Assembly: GCF_001941445.1 (NCBI RefSeq)
Contig: NZ_CP009245.1
Location: forward strand, 2,813,992-2,877,991
From: Corynebacterium aquilae DSM 44791
Lineage (GTDB): Bacteria; Actinomycetota; Actinomycetes; Mycobacteriales; Mycobacteriaceae
Direction of reading: 5' to 3'
Length of the DNA: 64,000 nucleotides
Below, in pieces: positions 1 through 8,484 of this stretch. Each line of letters begins with the position of its first letter. Position 1 is the stretch's first letter. The position numbers were made by a program, and so were the translations under genes. A model generated the notes under the pieces. That model was not told the origin of the DNA. It saw only the letters and a program-made list of their open reading frames with translations, and searched no databases.

Positions 1-685
1 TGGCTTGTTGCGGATAGTCGGTGGCCAGATAGGACACTCCGATATCGCGAGCTGCCTCGATTTGTTCTTTTGTGTTTGCGGTATAGGTGTAGACCGGGCT
101 TTCAGCGATTTGCGCGCACTCGCCGTTTTTCATCATGACATCGATGTTGGCGCCGTAATTGTGCGCGTTGACCCTGTGGAGCTTCTCGCTGGCGGGGGCA
201 TACCAATCGCGGTGCAGCCACGTGGTTTCGATATTGGGCAGAAGCTTTTGCGCCCGGTATAGGGAGACAATCGAGAAACTGATGATGTGAATGAGTTCGC
301 TTGATTGCAATCCGCGGCGGCTCAGTGCTTTCGCAAGATGCTGTTCAACCTTGGCGCCGTAGCGGTTGGGGTGTTTGGTCTCGACAAACAGGTGGGTGCC
401 TTCGTGTTCTTGATGAATGTCGAGCAGTTCTTCGAAGGTTAGGACCGGCCAGCCGTCACCGAAGTCGAGTTGTTCAAGTTCTGCCAGCGTCATCGTGCTG
501 ACTCGCCCCTTGCCATTGCTTACGCGATCCACGATGGGGTCGTGGATGCAGACAAGATGCCCATCTTTAGTGAGTCGAATATCGCATTCGATGCCGTCTG
601 CACCCTGTGCGAGCGCAGCGCGCATCGCCCGGCTGGTGTGTTCGGGATATTCCCCGCTGGCGCCCCGATGCCCAATGATCAACAT
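1..685 (-). CDS. glpQ: glycerophosphodiester phosphodiesterase, 3' end cut off by window
   Basis: Read on the minus strand from ATG at 685, an open frame runs off the window edge (228 codons visible). It opens with the GDPD signature LIIGHRGASGEYPEHT, carrying the catalytic His and Arg (residues 6 and 7), then ADGIECDIRLTKDGHLVCIHDP with the metal-binding Glu/Asp and the second catalytic His. Later blocks (LFVETKHP; the end ATDYPQQA) fit the TIM-barrel GDPD family, which hydrolyses glycerophosphodiesters to glycerol-3-phosphate and an alcohol. There is no signal peptide, so a cytosolic enzyme is likely. The assignment is firm from motifs. The symbol is from resemblance to corynebacterial glpQ genes near ldh and is less certain. 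Confidence 0.88.
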   Translation of the reverse strand, partial: MLIIGHRGASGEYPEHTSRAMRAALAQGADGIECDIRLTKDGHLVCIHDPIVDRVSNGKGRVSTMTLAELEQLDFGDGWPVLTFEELLDIHQEHEGTHLFVETKHPNRYGAKVEQHLAKALSRRGLQSSELIHIISFSIVSLYRAQKLLPNIETTWLHRDWYAPASEKLHRVNAHNYGANIDVMMKNGECAQIAESPVYTYTANTKEQIEAARDIGVSYLATDYPQQA

Positions 686-970
686 AAGTACAGATTATGC
701 CGAAGGATTGCAGCCGCGCTTAATGAGACCAATTCCACCAAGCAAGAGGTTTTATTGAACGCGCTGTGCTCAACCCAATCGCCGTGTCAGGTCGGAAGAT
801 TTGTCACTTTTACAAAGTTCTGGAGGGTTTGTGAAGAACTTTTGTTACCTTGCAGTTTTCTGATTGGCACACAGGCACACGAGCGCGGTCCCTCATCCTC
901 CAAAAGCTTCTAATGCTCTCCACGAGCTGGTTGTTTCTCTCGTGTGTTGCGACCAACCGGACTAGCCAGC

Positions 971-1002
971 GACGACGCCGAACAACGACGACGCCGAACA
1001 AC
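971..1002. repeat. tandem 16-bp repeat, two copies
   Basis: The unit GACGACGCCGAACAAC occurs twice in direct tandem (971-986 and 987-1002) in the non-coding stretch between glpQ and ldh. No coding role is visible. Confidence 0.7.
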
Positions 1003-1031
1003 ATTGTCATCTTTACATTCTTGTGTGGTTG

Positions 1032-1052
1032 AAAATGTAATCTTTACATTTT
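1032..1052. promoter_or_regulatory. 9+9 bp palindrome, possible operator
   Basis: AAAATGTAA, a 3-nt spacer, then TTACATTTT form a perfect inverted repeat. A related half (CTTTACATTC) lies just upstream at about 1010-1019. It lies about 350 bp upstream of glpQ and downstream of ldh. An operator role is inference from symmetry only. Confidence 0.35.
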
Positions 1053-1097
1053 TATCTCCACGCTTTACCGACGACTGTGGATCATTTCGCAAACACA

Positions 1098-1145
1098 CGT
1101 GAACCCTTCTGTTCGAAGACTCGAATTCGAACAGAAGGGTTCACG
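1098..1145 (-). terminator. strong hairpin downstream of ldh
   Basis: Perfect 20-bp inverted arms (1098-1117 and 1126-1145) with an 8-nt loop lie about 60 bp after the ldh stop. No clear T-run follows on the minus strand, so this may act as a terminator or an mRNA-stabilising stem. The remaining DNA between 686 and 1206 shows no convincing gene. Confidence 0.65.
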
Positions 1146-1206
1146 CTTTAGCGCACGGAATAACGCATGTGTGGTCAACGCACTCCGGGCATGCTTTTAT
1201 TATGAC

Positions 1207-2160
1207 CTACTTGGCAGGGAAGAACTCTTCCTGGACTGCACGCAGCGTCTTGACGGAGTGCTTGAAGCGATCCATTTCGTGCTCGGTCAGTTCGAGCTCA
1301 ACAGCGCGGCGGATGCCCTTGCGACAAATGATGGCCGGGGTGCCGATGTAGATGTCTTCTTCACCGTATTCGCCCTGCAAGAGGGTGGAAACCGGGAGTG
1401 CGACGTCCTGGTTGTGCAGGATGGCGCGGGTGATGCGCGCCAGACCCATTCCGATGCCGTAGGAGGTGGAACCCTTGGCGTCGATGATGGTGTACGCGGC
1501 GTCGCGGGTTTCTTCGAAGATGCGCTCGAGTCGGCCTTCGAGCTCCGGATCCTTTTCCAGCTTCTTGCGCATGGAGACACCGGCGACGGTAGCGGAGGAC
1601 AGCACGGGAAGTTCGGTGTCGCCGTGCTCGCCGATGATGTAGGCGTGAATGGAGGTCGGTGCGACGTCGTAGAGTTCGCCGAGCATGTAGCGGAAGCGGG
1701 CGGAGTCGAGGACGGTACCGGAACCGATGACCCGCTCGTGGGGCAGGCCGGAGTACTTCCACACGGCGTAGGTGAGCACGTCAACCGGATTGGAGGCCAC
1801 CAGGAAGATACCGTCGAAGCCATTGGCCATAACCTGGTCGACGATGGACTTCATGATCTTCATGTTTTTGTCGACCAGCTGCAGGCGGGTTTCACCGGGC
1901 TTTTGGGCGGCGCCGGCACAAATAACAACCATGGCGGCGTCTTTGCAGTCCTCGTAGGTACCCTTGGTGACCTTGGTGCGCGACGGCGCCCACACGACAC
2001 CGTGGTTGAGGTCCATGACATTGCCCTCGAGCTTCTTCTCATCGATGTCGATGATGGCGAGGTGATCGCAGGTGGACTGGTTAATGAGGGCGTATGCGTA
2101 GGCGACCCCGACGTCGCCAGCACCGATGAGGACTACTTTGTTTCCGGTGGGGTTGTACAC
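1207..2160 (-). CDS. ldh: L-lactate dehydrogenase
   Basis: The enzyme reduces pyruvate to L-lactate with NADH in the cytosol. From GTG at 2160 the product is 317 residues, the usual LDH length. It begins with the Rossmann motif [14 protein letters not shown] (glycines at about 13, 15 and 18), followed by the NAD-adenine acidic stretch [40 protein letters not shown] and the active-site block [10 protein letters not shown] with the catalytic His. The frame stays open upstream to 2346, but the family N-terminus ([12 protein letters not shown]) and an AAAGGA about 11 nt before the GTG favour 2160. A strong hairpin follows the gene, so it is probably monocistronic. In C. glutamicum, ldhA is controlled by SugR, LldR and GlxR. 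I could not place those sites here. Confidence 0.95.
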   Translation of the reverse strand: MYNPTGNKVVLIGAGDVGVAYAYALINQSTCDHLAIIDIDEKKLEGNVMDLNHGVVWAPSRTKVTKGTYEDCKDAAMVVICAGAAQKPGETRLQLVDKNMKIMKSIVDQVMANGFDGIFLVASNPVDVLTYAVWKYSGLPHERVIGSGTVLDSARFRYMLGELYDVAPTSIHAYIIGEHGDTELPVLSSATVAGVSMRKKLEKDPELEGRLERIFEETRDAAYTIIDAKGSTSYGIGMGLARITRAILHNQDVALPVSTLLQGEYGEEDIYIGTPAIICRKGIRRAVELELTEHEMDRFKHSVKTLRAVQEEFFPAK

Positions 2161-2621
2161 GGTGGTACCGATCCTTTGTTCAAGACATCTCCCCACTGAA
2201 TGGTGGTGTCTTTTACGAGCCCGGTGGGCTGTGCAGACGTCTAGCCATCTGTTGTTCACGGATGGTTCGGTGCAGTGAGGATGCTGGTGGTTTCGTCGCG
2301 GGCGCCGGGGCGTGGGCGGCAAGAGTACCTCGTATGCCCGTTTCAACCACCAGTATGCCCGAATGTTCCTATTTATGCCCGAATTGTGTGGGATTTCTCA
2401 ATGCGTTCATGCACCACCACGGCCTTTTCCGCCACCTCCCAAAGATCATTCACAATCAACCGGGCATGTGGCCTTTAGGGCGGCATCCCCCACGGCAGAC
2501 CACCCGGTTGCCGCATTGGCAAGCTCTACGGCGCGACCCCACTCGACCATGGCGACTAACGGCACTGTTTTTCACACGTTTGGATTAGTAGTGCGCTGGT
2601 GTTGCGGATAACATCACCTGC
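2161..2621. other. divergent intergenic region ldh / GH16 protein
   Basis: About 460 bp between divergent genes should hold both promoters. No confident -35/-10 pair or known operator could be picked out by eye, and the open frames within it look like chance. Confidence 0.4.
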
Positions 2622-3854
2622 ATGTTTGCTATGACGACTTCCCGGCGCGCCGTCGCCGCTTGCGCCACTGCTGTGGCGGTTTGTGTTTCTGTTCTTCCTT
2701 CTCCGGCGTCGGCTGTGGGTCCGGATTTGTCGAAGCCGTTTTCTTTTGTGGAGGAGTTTGATTCTCCTTCGGCGTTGGAGGGGTGGACTGTTTTTGATGC
2801 GCCTGATTACAACTCGCCGGATGGTCGGATTCGGTGGATGCCGCGGAATGTGTCGGTGGAGGGTGGTCATTTGGTGGTGACGACGCAGCGGCATTGTGTG
2901 TCTGGTGCGGATGAGTTGCCGAGTGATGACAATGTGCATCCGGATCCGTGTCCGGCGGGGATGGTGACGAAGTATTCTTCGGGTCGGGTGCGTTCGCCGC
3001 AGGTTGCTGCTGGTGCGTTTACGGCGAATGTGAAGGCGCGGTTGGATTTGAATTTGAAGGGTTCTCCGACTGGTCGTCCGGTTTCTGGTGTGCGTACTGC
3101 TCTGTGGATGCAAAATGATGAGAAGTCGTGTTCGACTCCTGGGGTGACGGAGTATGGGGAGTTGGATTTGTTGGAGCATTACACGGCCAGCATTGGGTAT
3201 GACGGGATGCCGCGGTGGGCGTATATTCCGGCGAATACGCATGTGGGGTGTGGGGATCGGCGGAATCATCGTGCGGAGCGGGATTTGTTTTTCCCGAATA
3301 CTGCTTTGGGTCAGGATGTGACGTACACGGTGAAGACGTCGGAGGATTCTGTGGCGTATTCGGTGACGACGCCGTCGGGTTCGACGTTTAAGGTTGATCG
3401 TCCTTCGGGTAAGCGGAAGGCTGATGCGATTGCGGATGCTGGCCCGGATTCGATGGGTTCTTTGGGGCGTGACAGTGTTGATCCTGCACTGTTTCGTAAT
3501 GTGTTGGCTCGCCCGTGGACGTTCACGTTGAATCAGTATGTGACGACGTTTGATTGGCAGGGTTTGCCGGATGACTCTGCGCCGTTCCCGACGGTTCGTT
3601 TGTTGGTTGATCGGGTTGATGTGGAGGGCACGCCTTTTGAGCGTGTTGATGTCGATCCGGGTTCGGAGGGTTCTGCGTCGGATGTGTCGAGTAAGCCGGG
3701 TTCTTCGGCTGGTTCGGCTGGGGGTTTTGTTGGTGTGGTGTTGGCGCTTGCGGGCCTGGTGGGGGTTGCTGGCTGGTTGTTGGGGCAGGCTGTGCGTTTG
3801 GGTTTGGTGCCGCAGCAGGTGGTTGATGCGTTGCCGGTGGGGTTGCGCGGCTAG
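2622..3854 (+). CDS. secreted, membrane-anchored GH16-like glycoside hydrolase
   Basis: The 410-residue product starts with a typical Sec signal peptide (TTSRRAVAACATAVAV... ending SPASA at about 31). A jelly-roll-type region follows, with FVEEFDSPSALEGWTVFDAP near the N-terminus and GELDLLEHY in the middle. The latter matches the GH16 catalytic signature E-x-D-x-x-E (nucleophile Glu, assisting Asp, acid/base Glu). Near the C-terminus a Ser/Gly-rich linker leads into one hydrophobic segment (GGFVGVVLALAGLVGVAGWL) and a short basic tail, so the enzyme domain should be tethered outside the membrane. There is no LPXTG. ATG 2622 and ATG 2631 are both possible starts and neither has a clear Shine-Dalgarno. 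The substrate (beta-glucan, galactan or own wall glycan) cannot be told from sequence. Confidence 0.75.
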   Translation: MFAMTTSRRAVAACATAVAVCVSVLPSPASAVGPDLSKPFSFVEEFDSPSALEGWTVFDAPDYNSPDGRIRWMPRNVSVEGGHLVVTTQRHCVSGADELPSDDNVHPDPCPAGMVTKYSSGRVRSPQVAAGAFTANVKARLDLNLKGSPTGRPVSGVRTALWMQNDEKSCSTPGVTEYGELDLLEHYTASIGYDGMPRWAYIPANTHVGCGDRRNHRAERDLFFPNTALGQDVTYTVKTSEDSVAYSVTTPSGSTFKVDRPSGKRKADAIADAGPDSMGSLGRDSVDPALFRNVLARPWTFTLNQYVTTFDWQGLPDDSAPFPTVRLLVDRVDVEGTPFERVDVDPGSEGSASDVSSKPGSSAGSAGGFVGVVLALAGLVGVAGWLLGQAVRLGLVPQQVVDALPVGLRG

Positions 3855-3864
3855 CCGCCTGTTG

Positions 3865-3901
3865 GGTGGGCTTCCACTTTTCCACCTTGTGGGAGCCCAC
3901 C
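3865..3901 (+). terminator. hairpin after GH16-like gene
   Basis: GGTGGGCT (3865-3872) pairs with AGCCCACC (3894-3901) 10 bp after the stop codon. There is no T-run, so this is a weak terminator call. Confidence 0.4.
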
Positions 3902-4697
3902 GGCTGTTTAGCGTGCTTGTTTTCCATCGCGATGAGCGCTGCTTGTTTTTTAGGCTGCCGAGGATTTTGTGCCGTCAGGTACTTCTATTGGCGCCATTGA
4001 TGGTGGGCGCTCGGGGCGCCTTGCCTGTGCGAGGCTCGATTGTTGCGGGGGTATCCAGATAGGTGGTGGAAGTTGGCTTTCTGGAGCCGCTGGTTTTCTT
4101 CGGAAGGTGCGCCAGGTCTCGTGCGGCATGCCTTTGGGACGGGATTGTCCGCCTGCTTCTCCACGTCACGATGAGGCTTGGGCGACATCATGACCGCTAA
4201 AAAGAATGGGCCCCCAAGAGGCGCATCAGCCAAGATGGCTGAGAGGCGTTGGGGGTGCTGTTGGAAGCAACAATAGTGCGTGGCTGGGAGAAATCTAGTC
4301 AGCACGCTTATTCGGGGGTAGTGAAATTCGGAGCTGCTGGTTTTTGTCTCTGACCACCCATCCTCCCTCTTCCGAACCCTGTGTAACGCTTTTGGTTGCT
4401 TTCTCTTGTTCCGCAGCGAGCCTTTTCTGAAAGTAGGACTAGCGGAAGCGGTGTGGGGTGAGATAGGTTGAAGTCACCCGCAAAGCTGCCCCGGAGCTGT
4501 CTGTTTCCGGCTAGTTTTGTAGGAAATGGCCCTTTGCTTTCCTGGCGTGTGTTTACTGCGCGGGAGGGGGAAGGTCTGTGTTTGTGTTGTCGCTTTCTCG
4601 CATTGTGCGCTTGTTTGGCGCATTACCTAAACACCGCGTGGTGTTGTGGGGTGTGCGAGAGGTCGCCGTTGCATCTATTTGGACAAGAGAGTTTTTT
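3902..4697. other. long non-coding stretch before the hypothetical gene at 4698
   Basis: About 800 bp without a convincing coding frame. The only clear structure is the nested hairpin at 4211-4255, annotated separately. The DNA is mixed in composition and may carry a long leader for the gene at 4698. Confidence 0.4.
4211..4255. other. nested hairpin of unknown role
   Basis: Outer arms CCCCCAA (4211-4217) and TTGGGGG (4249-4255) enclose a second perfect stem TCAGCC/GGCTGA (4226-4231, 4237-4242) with a 5-nt loop. No T-run follows on either strand, and the element is about 440 bp upstream of the next gene. It does not match a riboswitch consensus that I can recognise. Confidence 0.4.
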
Positions 4698-5204
4698 ATG
4701 CCCCCCGAGATTCGTATTCCTGGCCTTCCTCCGATTCAGACCGTGGATATTCTCCGTGGTGTTTTCAGCCTGCTGCCGGTGCTGATCATTGTGTTTGGCA
4801 TGTCTGATGGGCCTTTGGGTAGCTCCGGCCCGACCGATGAGGGCGATGATGGTTATGTGGTTGTGGCCCCTGTTGATGGCTACGATCCGGCGTTGAAGAG
4901 CCAGGTGAATAAGTCTTTGGCTTCGGCGACCCGCCCGGTGTTGATGCTGGAGAATTCTTCTTTGGCTGATGATGCGCAGAAGCAGGCTGATCGCGATGCG
5001 AAGAACAACCGTGTGGATGGCACCCGGGATAACACTGTTGCTTTCGCCATCAAGAAGGCTGATGTGTCGAAGTCGAAGATTGTCGACAAGATCACCGCAT
5101 CGGATGAGTTCAACGATGAGAACAATCAGAAGTTCGGTTTGGGCATTGCTACCAGCAAGGACTATGTCTTTGTGGTGGTGAAGTTCGGCGCTATCGACGC
5201 TTAA
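4698..5204 (+). CDS. hypothetical membrane-anchored exported protein
   Basis: I do not recognise the family. From ATG 4698 (MPPEIRIPGLPP) the product is 168 residues: a short N-terminus, one hydrophobic segment (ILRGVFSLLPVLIIVFGM, about residues 17-34), an acidic Gly/Asp linker, then a soluble domain of about 115 residues rich in Lys/Asp. The C-terminal stretch FGLGIATSKDYVFVVVKFG loosely recalls the end of CAP/SCP-type domains, but the rest does not confirm this. The frame is open further upstream to 4578, but the hydrophobic anchor sits naturally close to the 4698 start. A 13-bp hairpin follows the gene. Confidence 0.7.
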   Translation: MPPEIRIPGLPPIQTVDILRGVFSLLPVLIIVFGMSDGPLGSSGPTDEGDDGYVVVAPVDGYDPALKSQVNKSLASATRPVLMLENSSLADDAQKQADRDAKNNRVDGTRDNTVAFAIKKADVSKSKIVDKITASDEFNDENNQKFGLGIATSKDYVFVVVKFGAIDA

Positions 5205-5288
5205 TTCTGGCGCGTTCTGTGCGGTGCGCGCATTTGGCGTGCTGCTGTAGGCGGTTTCTGAACTGGGTTTTGGTTCCGCTGTACATGC

Positions 5289-5326
5289 CAACAGGTCCCC
5301 GTCACTGGTGTGGCGGGGACCTGTTG
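5289..5326. terminator. hairpin between convergent genes
   Basis: Perfect 13-bp arms (5289-5301 and 5314-5326) with a 12-nt loop lie between the convergent genes ending at 5204 and 5387. A CCCCCTTTTTT run follows on the plus strand, consistent with termination of the rightward gene. Confidence 0.65.
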
Positions 5327-5386
5327 ATGTGTGGGCCCCCTTTTTTGTGGGGCCGCAGGTTGTGGTGGCGGGTCGGGGGTGGGTTG

Positions 5387-6046
5387 TTAGGCGGGTGGCA
5401 TGCACACGCCGGTGCCGTGGTGGGGGCAGTAGCCGTCGGGGTTTTTGTCGAGGTATTGCTGGTGGTAGTCCTCGGCCAGGTAGTAGGCGCCGGCGGGGGT
5501 GTCGGCTAGTTGTTTGACTTCTGTGCGAATTGGCCCGAATCCGGCGTTGGCTAGTTGTTGGCCGTAGCGTTGCACCAGGGTGTTGGCGGTGTCGAGGTCC
5601 TGGGGGTTGGTCACATAGATGGCGGAGCGGTACTGGGTACCCACGTCGTTGCCTTGGCGGTTTTCTTGGGTGGGGTCGTGGGCTTCCAGGGCGGCGGTGA
5701 GGATCGACTCGAGGGTGGTGGTGTTTTTGTCGAAAAGTACTCGCACAATTTCGGTGTGTCCGGTGCGGCCGGTGCAGACTTCCCGGTAGGTGGGGTTGGG
5801 GGTGTAGCCGCCGGCGAATCCGACGGAGGTGGTGATGACCCCGGGGTGGTTCCACATGAGTTTTTCGGCACCCCAGTAGCAGCCGATCCCGATGAATACT
5901 TCCCCCATCGTCTCGTCGGCGGGGGTGTCGATTGCGGTGCCGAGGACCGTGTGCGGTTGGGGGTTTTCCAGCACGGGGTGTCGGCCGCCTTTGAGTGCGG
6001 TGTTTTTGGTGACTGGTTCTGGGGTGCGTCCGAACATCCATCCCAT
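5387..6046 (-). CDS. msrA: peptide-methionine (S)-S-oxide reductase
   Basis: MsrA repairs oxidised methionine using thioredoxin. The 219-residue product carries the catalytic motif GIGCYWGAEK (Cys about 56; most family members have GCFWG). It also has GYTPNPTYREVCTGRTGHTE, the Glu/Tyr/His-containing block YYLAEDYHQQYL, and a C-terminal GTGVCMPPA whose Cys is the likely resolving residue. It has the N-terminal extension of about 45 residues usual in corynebacterial MsrA. The neighbouring sodA on the other strand suggests an oxidative-defence cluster, and trxA (44982-45356) is a plausible reductant. Confidence 0.95.
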   Translation of the reverse strand: MGWMFGRTPEPVTKNTALKGGRHPVLENPQPHTVLGTAIDTPADETMGEVFIGIGCYWGAEKLMWNHPGVITTSVGFAGGYTPNPTYREVCTGRTGHTEIVRVLFDKNTTTLESILTAALEAHDPTQENRQGNDVGTQYRSAIYVTNPQDLDTANTLVQRYGQQLANAGFGPIRTEVKQLADTPAGAYYLAEDYHQQYLDKNPDGYCPHHGTGVCMPPA

Positions 6047-6606
6047 GGTGGGGGGTCCTTTCTTAAGGGTGTGCTGTGGGTATCTTTTTGGTTGTGTTTT
6101 AGCTGTAGTGACTATTTAACGTCGTGTGGCGCGGTTTTGTGCCGGGGTGGTTGGGGCTTGCGGTTGGGGTGTGGGAAGAAATATGTGGCGATGGCGGGTG
6201 TGGGGTGTGGTTGCGGGGTGCACGCTACCCGGGGTGGGGCGGGTGTCTACGGCCGTAAAGCCCGGGGGTGTGTGGGATGGGGGACGGCCAGGGCGTGTGG
6301 GGTGTGTTGGTTGTGCTGGCGGTGTGGGGGGATAAGTGGTGTGGCCGGTAGAGAAGATGCCGGGTGCCCGGCGCGCCGAGTGCGGCGGCGGTGTGGGTGT
6401 GCCACAAGGGGCTTGTGGGTGGGGTGGAAACGGTAATCATCATGGCTTTTCCTGCACGAAAGCCCCAAGTTCACCTATAGTGGTCTGTCACATGCCCCTT
6501 GGTTGCGTTTGTGACGCGCTGACAAGCGTGTTGAGCCCAATGTGTTTTAGGCAGTGGGTCGGCGCCGGGGGACACGTGAAGCCAAGTGAAAGGACTTGAA
6601 TACAAC
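6047..6606. other. G-rich intergenic region msrA / sodA
   Basis: Divergent spacer of 560 bp with strong G richness on the plus strand. TATAGT at 6476-6481 is a possible -10 for sodA, but the matching -35 is poor. No convincing gene is present. Confidence 0.35.
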
Positions 6607-7209
6607 ATGGCTGTCTACGAACTTCCCGAGCTCGACTACGCATACGACGCGCTGGAGCCGCACATCTCTGCTGAGATCATGGAGCTGCACCACTCCAAGC
6701 ACCACGCTAACTACGTTGCTGGCGCTAACGCTGCCCTGGAGGCCCTGGAGAAGGCTCGCCAGGAGGGCAAGATTGGTGCTGAGGTGACTGCACTGTCGAA
6801 GAACCTTGCGTTCAACCTGGGTGGCCACACCAACCACTCCATCTTCTGGAAGAACCTCTCCCCCAATGGTGGCGGCGAGCCGACCGGCGCTCTGGCTGAG
6901 GCCATTAACCGCGACTTTGGTTCCTTTGAGGCTTTCAAGTCTCACTTCTCTGCTGCTGCGCTGGGCCTGCAGGGCTCCGGTTGGGCTGTGCTGGGCTACG
7001 ACCACGTTGCTGATCGTCTCGTGGTTGAGCAGATGACTGACCAGCAGGGCAACCTGTCGATCAACCTGACCCCGCTGCTGATGCTGGACATGTGGGAGCA
7101 CGCTTTCTACCTGCAGTACAAGAACGTCAAGGCTGACTACGTCACCGCCGTCTGGAACGTCTTCAACTGGGATGACGTTGCCGCTCGTTTTGAGGCTGCG
7201 TCTAAGTAA
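6607..7209 (+). CDS. sodA: superoxide dismutase (Mn/Fe type)
   Basis: Cytosolic enzyme converting superoxide to H2O2 and O2. The 200-residue product starts MAVYELPELDYAYDALEPH. The metal ligands are visible: His in MELHHSKHH (about residue 28), His in LGGHTNHSIFW, and Asp/His in LDMWEHAFYLQY. GGHTNHSIFW together with GLQGSGWAVLGYD favours the Mn-type. The frame is open upstream to 6586, but GAAAGGA about 12 nt before ATG 6607 and the family N-terminus fix this start. Its codon use is highly adapted, suggesting high expression. A strong terminator follows. Confidence 0.97.
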   Translation: MAVYELPELDYAYDALEPHISAEIMELHHSKHHANYVAGANAALEALEKARQEGKIGAEVTALSKNLAFNLGGHTNHSIFWKNLSPNGGGEPTGALAEAINRDFGSFEAFKSHFSAAALGLQGSGWAVLGYDHVADRLVVEQMTDQQGNLSINLTPLLMLDMWEHAFYLQYKNVKADYVTAVWNVFNWDDVAARFEAASK

Positions 7210-7260
7210 CCTCCGCGCTTTTGCTTGCGTGCTGTATTGTGGCAGGTAAGTGATGGCTTA

Positions 7261-7300
7261 AGAGTCGCCCGGGTGAGTTTTCCCCGGGCGACTCTTTCTT
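7261..7300 (+). terminator. sodA terminator
   Basis: A perfect 13-bp stem (7261-7273 with 7283-7295), 9-nt loop, is followed by TTTCTT. Confidence 0.9.
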
Positions 7301-7414
7301 GTATTCCGTACCCCTCATTCACAATCCGGGGTTTTGAAGGACTTTTAGGTCTTCACCCACATCCCCTTGAGAAGACAAACCCTCCACACGTTGGATTGTG
7401 GTTCACTGAAGCGT

Positions 7415-7895
7415 ATGAATGCAGAACTCGATGACGCTTTCCTTGCTGAGTAGGCGAAAGCCGAAAGCGGAAAAACTTTCGATCATCGGCGGCAGCTTTA
7501 GCGAAGTAAAGTCTTCGACATTCCTCGCAGCCTTAGATCTATCCGTCGCTGGGCGGCTACGTCGTCCCGCCGATAGCGAAGCGCCGGATATCCGAATCTC
7601 TATCCACGGCCCTGACAACGCCGAGGATCCGCAGGTGGATTTTACTTTCAGGCTCGAAGACTCAGAAGATGGCTCGGAAGACGCAGTGCAATACGACGAA
7701 AAAGTAGGCGCCGTCTTCGCGTTTAGGGGCCCAGTCTTTCTCCAAGAACCTGGACTCTACACCCTAAAAATCTATGTCAACGGCACTTTTGTGCGTCGTC
7801 TCGCATTCGAAGCCCTCTGCCATAACTGGAATCCCATTAACGTATTCGCCCCACGCACAACAGCGGATGCGACAGCGAAATATTTCCACAACTGA
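7415..7895 (+). pseudogene. DUF6941-like gene, broken by a stop codon and a frameshift
   Basis: From ATG 7415 the frame reads MNAELDDAFLAE, then TAG (7451-7453), then AKAESGK. After one extra base in an A5 run (7471-7475) the frame continues as LSIIGGSFSEVKSSTFL and stays open to 7895. Read through, DDAFLAE-x-AKAESGKLSIIGGSF looks like the N-terminus of DUF6941-type phage/accessory proteins (x-DAFLADYA-x-x-x-GKLxIIGG), with the TAG replacing a likely Tyr. The frame that is open from 7419 replaces this N-terminus with unrelated residues. The family name is tentative. The stop and shift are read directly. The 3' end overlaps the next broken gene, hinting at a deletion that fused them. Confidence 0.6.
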
Positions 7896-8058
7896 TGTTG
7901 AAAAGGTGTTCGAAAAGCCCGATATCAGCTACCCAAGTAAGCCGAATAGTAATAGGACTGTCCATTAAAGGAAGCTAGAAAAGGCTATCTGCGTTGTTGC
8001 AGTGGATAATTCAAACCCTTCGATAGTCGTCACTGTGTACTGCAAAGAATCTCTGTGA
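7774..8058 (+). pseudogene. DUF4258-type (RelE-like) toxin gene with an in-frame stop
   Basis: The frame contains YSPHAQQRMRQRNISTTDVEKVF, the hallmark HAxxRMxxRxI of DUF4258 proteins, a RelE-superfamily fold often in toxin-antitoxin pairs. It reaches TAA at 7966-7968 after NRTVH. Past the stop, in the same frame, it continues RKLEKAICVVAVDN to SIVVTVYCKESL and ends at TGA 8056-8058, exactly the C-terminal strand expected for the family. The TAA probably replaces a Tyr codon. No good start codon stands before HAQQRM: ATG 7774 lies inside the previous pseudogene, so the native start may also be lost. The TGA is 6 bp before the DUF2283 start, the usual operon order. Confidence 0.7.
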
Positions 8059-8064
8059 GGAACA

Positions 8065-8394
8065 ATGTCTTTTCACGTGACCCAGAACACTGAGCTGGAC
8101 GTTGCCTACATTCAGCTCAATTCGAATCCCATCGCCCAGTCGCGCGAAATCGGCCAGACCCTGATTGTTGACGTCGATAAATTCGACCAAGCAGTGGGCG
8201 TTGAGCTGCTGTCCCTTTCGCATATTCCTCTGCCTGAAGACATCGAAAAGCTGGCGCATGTGAACAAAAATGACGTCGCCCAGCTAAAGATGGGTTTGCA
8301 GACGATTCAGCGTTCATCGGTTTCTTCAGGTTCTCCCACGAACCGATCCCGGGTTGACGCAACCACCCAAACACCAACTCTGGACCCCTGTTAA
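8065..8394 (+). CDS. DUF2283 domain protein (partner of the DUF4258 gene)
   Basis: The 109-residue product has the DUF2283 pattern near its start: ELDVAYIQLNSNPIAQSREIGQTLIVDVDKFDQAVGVELL, i.e. D-x-AYIxL, then a (V/I)xVDxD strand and the GVELL helix entry. DUF2283 proteins commonly sit directly downstream of DUF4258 genes and are thought to act as antitoxins. Here AGGAACA precedes ATG 8065 and the upstream stop is 6 bp away, implying translational coupling. The C-terminal 40 residues are polar and of low complexity. The gene appears intact although its presumed toxin partner is interrupted. Confidence 0.75.
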   Translation: MSFHVTQNTELDVAYIQLNSNPIAQSREIGQTLIVDVDKFDQAVGVELLSLSHIPLPEDIEKLAHVNKNDVAQLKMGLQTIQRSSVSSGSPTNRSRVDATTQTPTLDPC

Positions 8395-8484
8395 CCCTTC
8401 AACGCGTCCTGAAAACAACACAACTGCTCCTTATAGCACCATTAACACAGGACGGATTGAAAACAGTTTTGTAGGCTGTCACTC

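Noticed and set aside
971..1002. Short tandem repeat considered as a CRISPR fragment
   Set aside because: Only two directly abutting 16-bp units without spacers, and no cas genes in the window.
4211..4255. Nested hairpin considered as a TPP riboswitch because of GGCTGAGAGG
   Set aside because: The rest of the THI box (the CTGATC-type core and its paired helices) is absent, and no thiamine gene follows.
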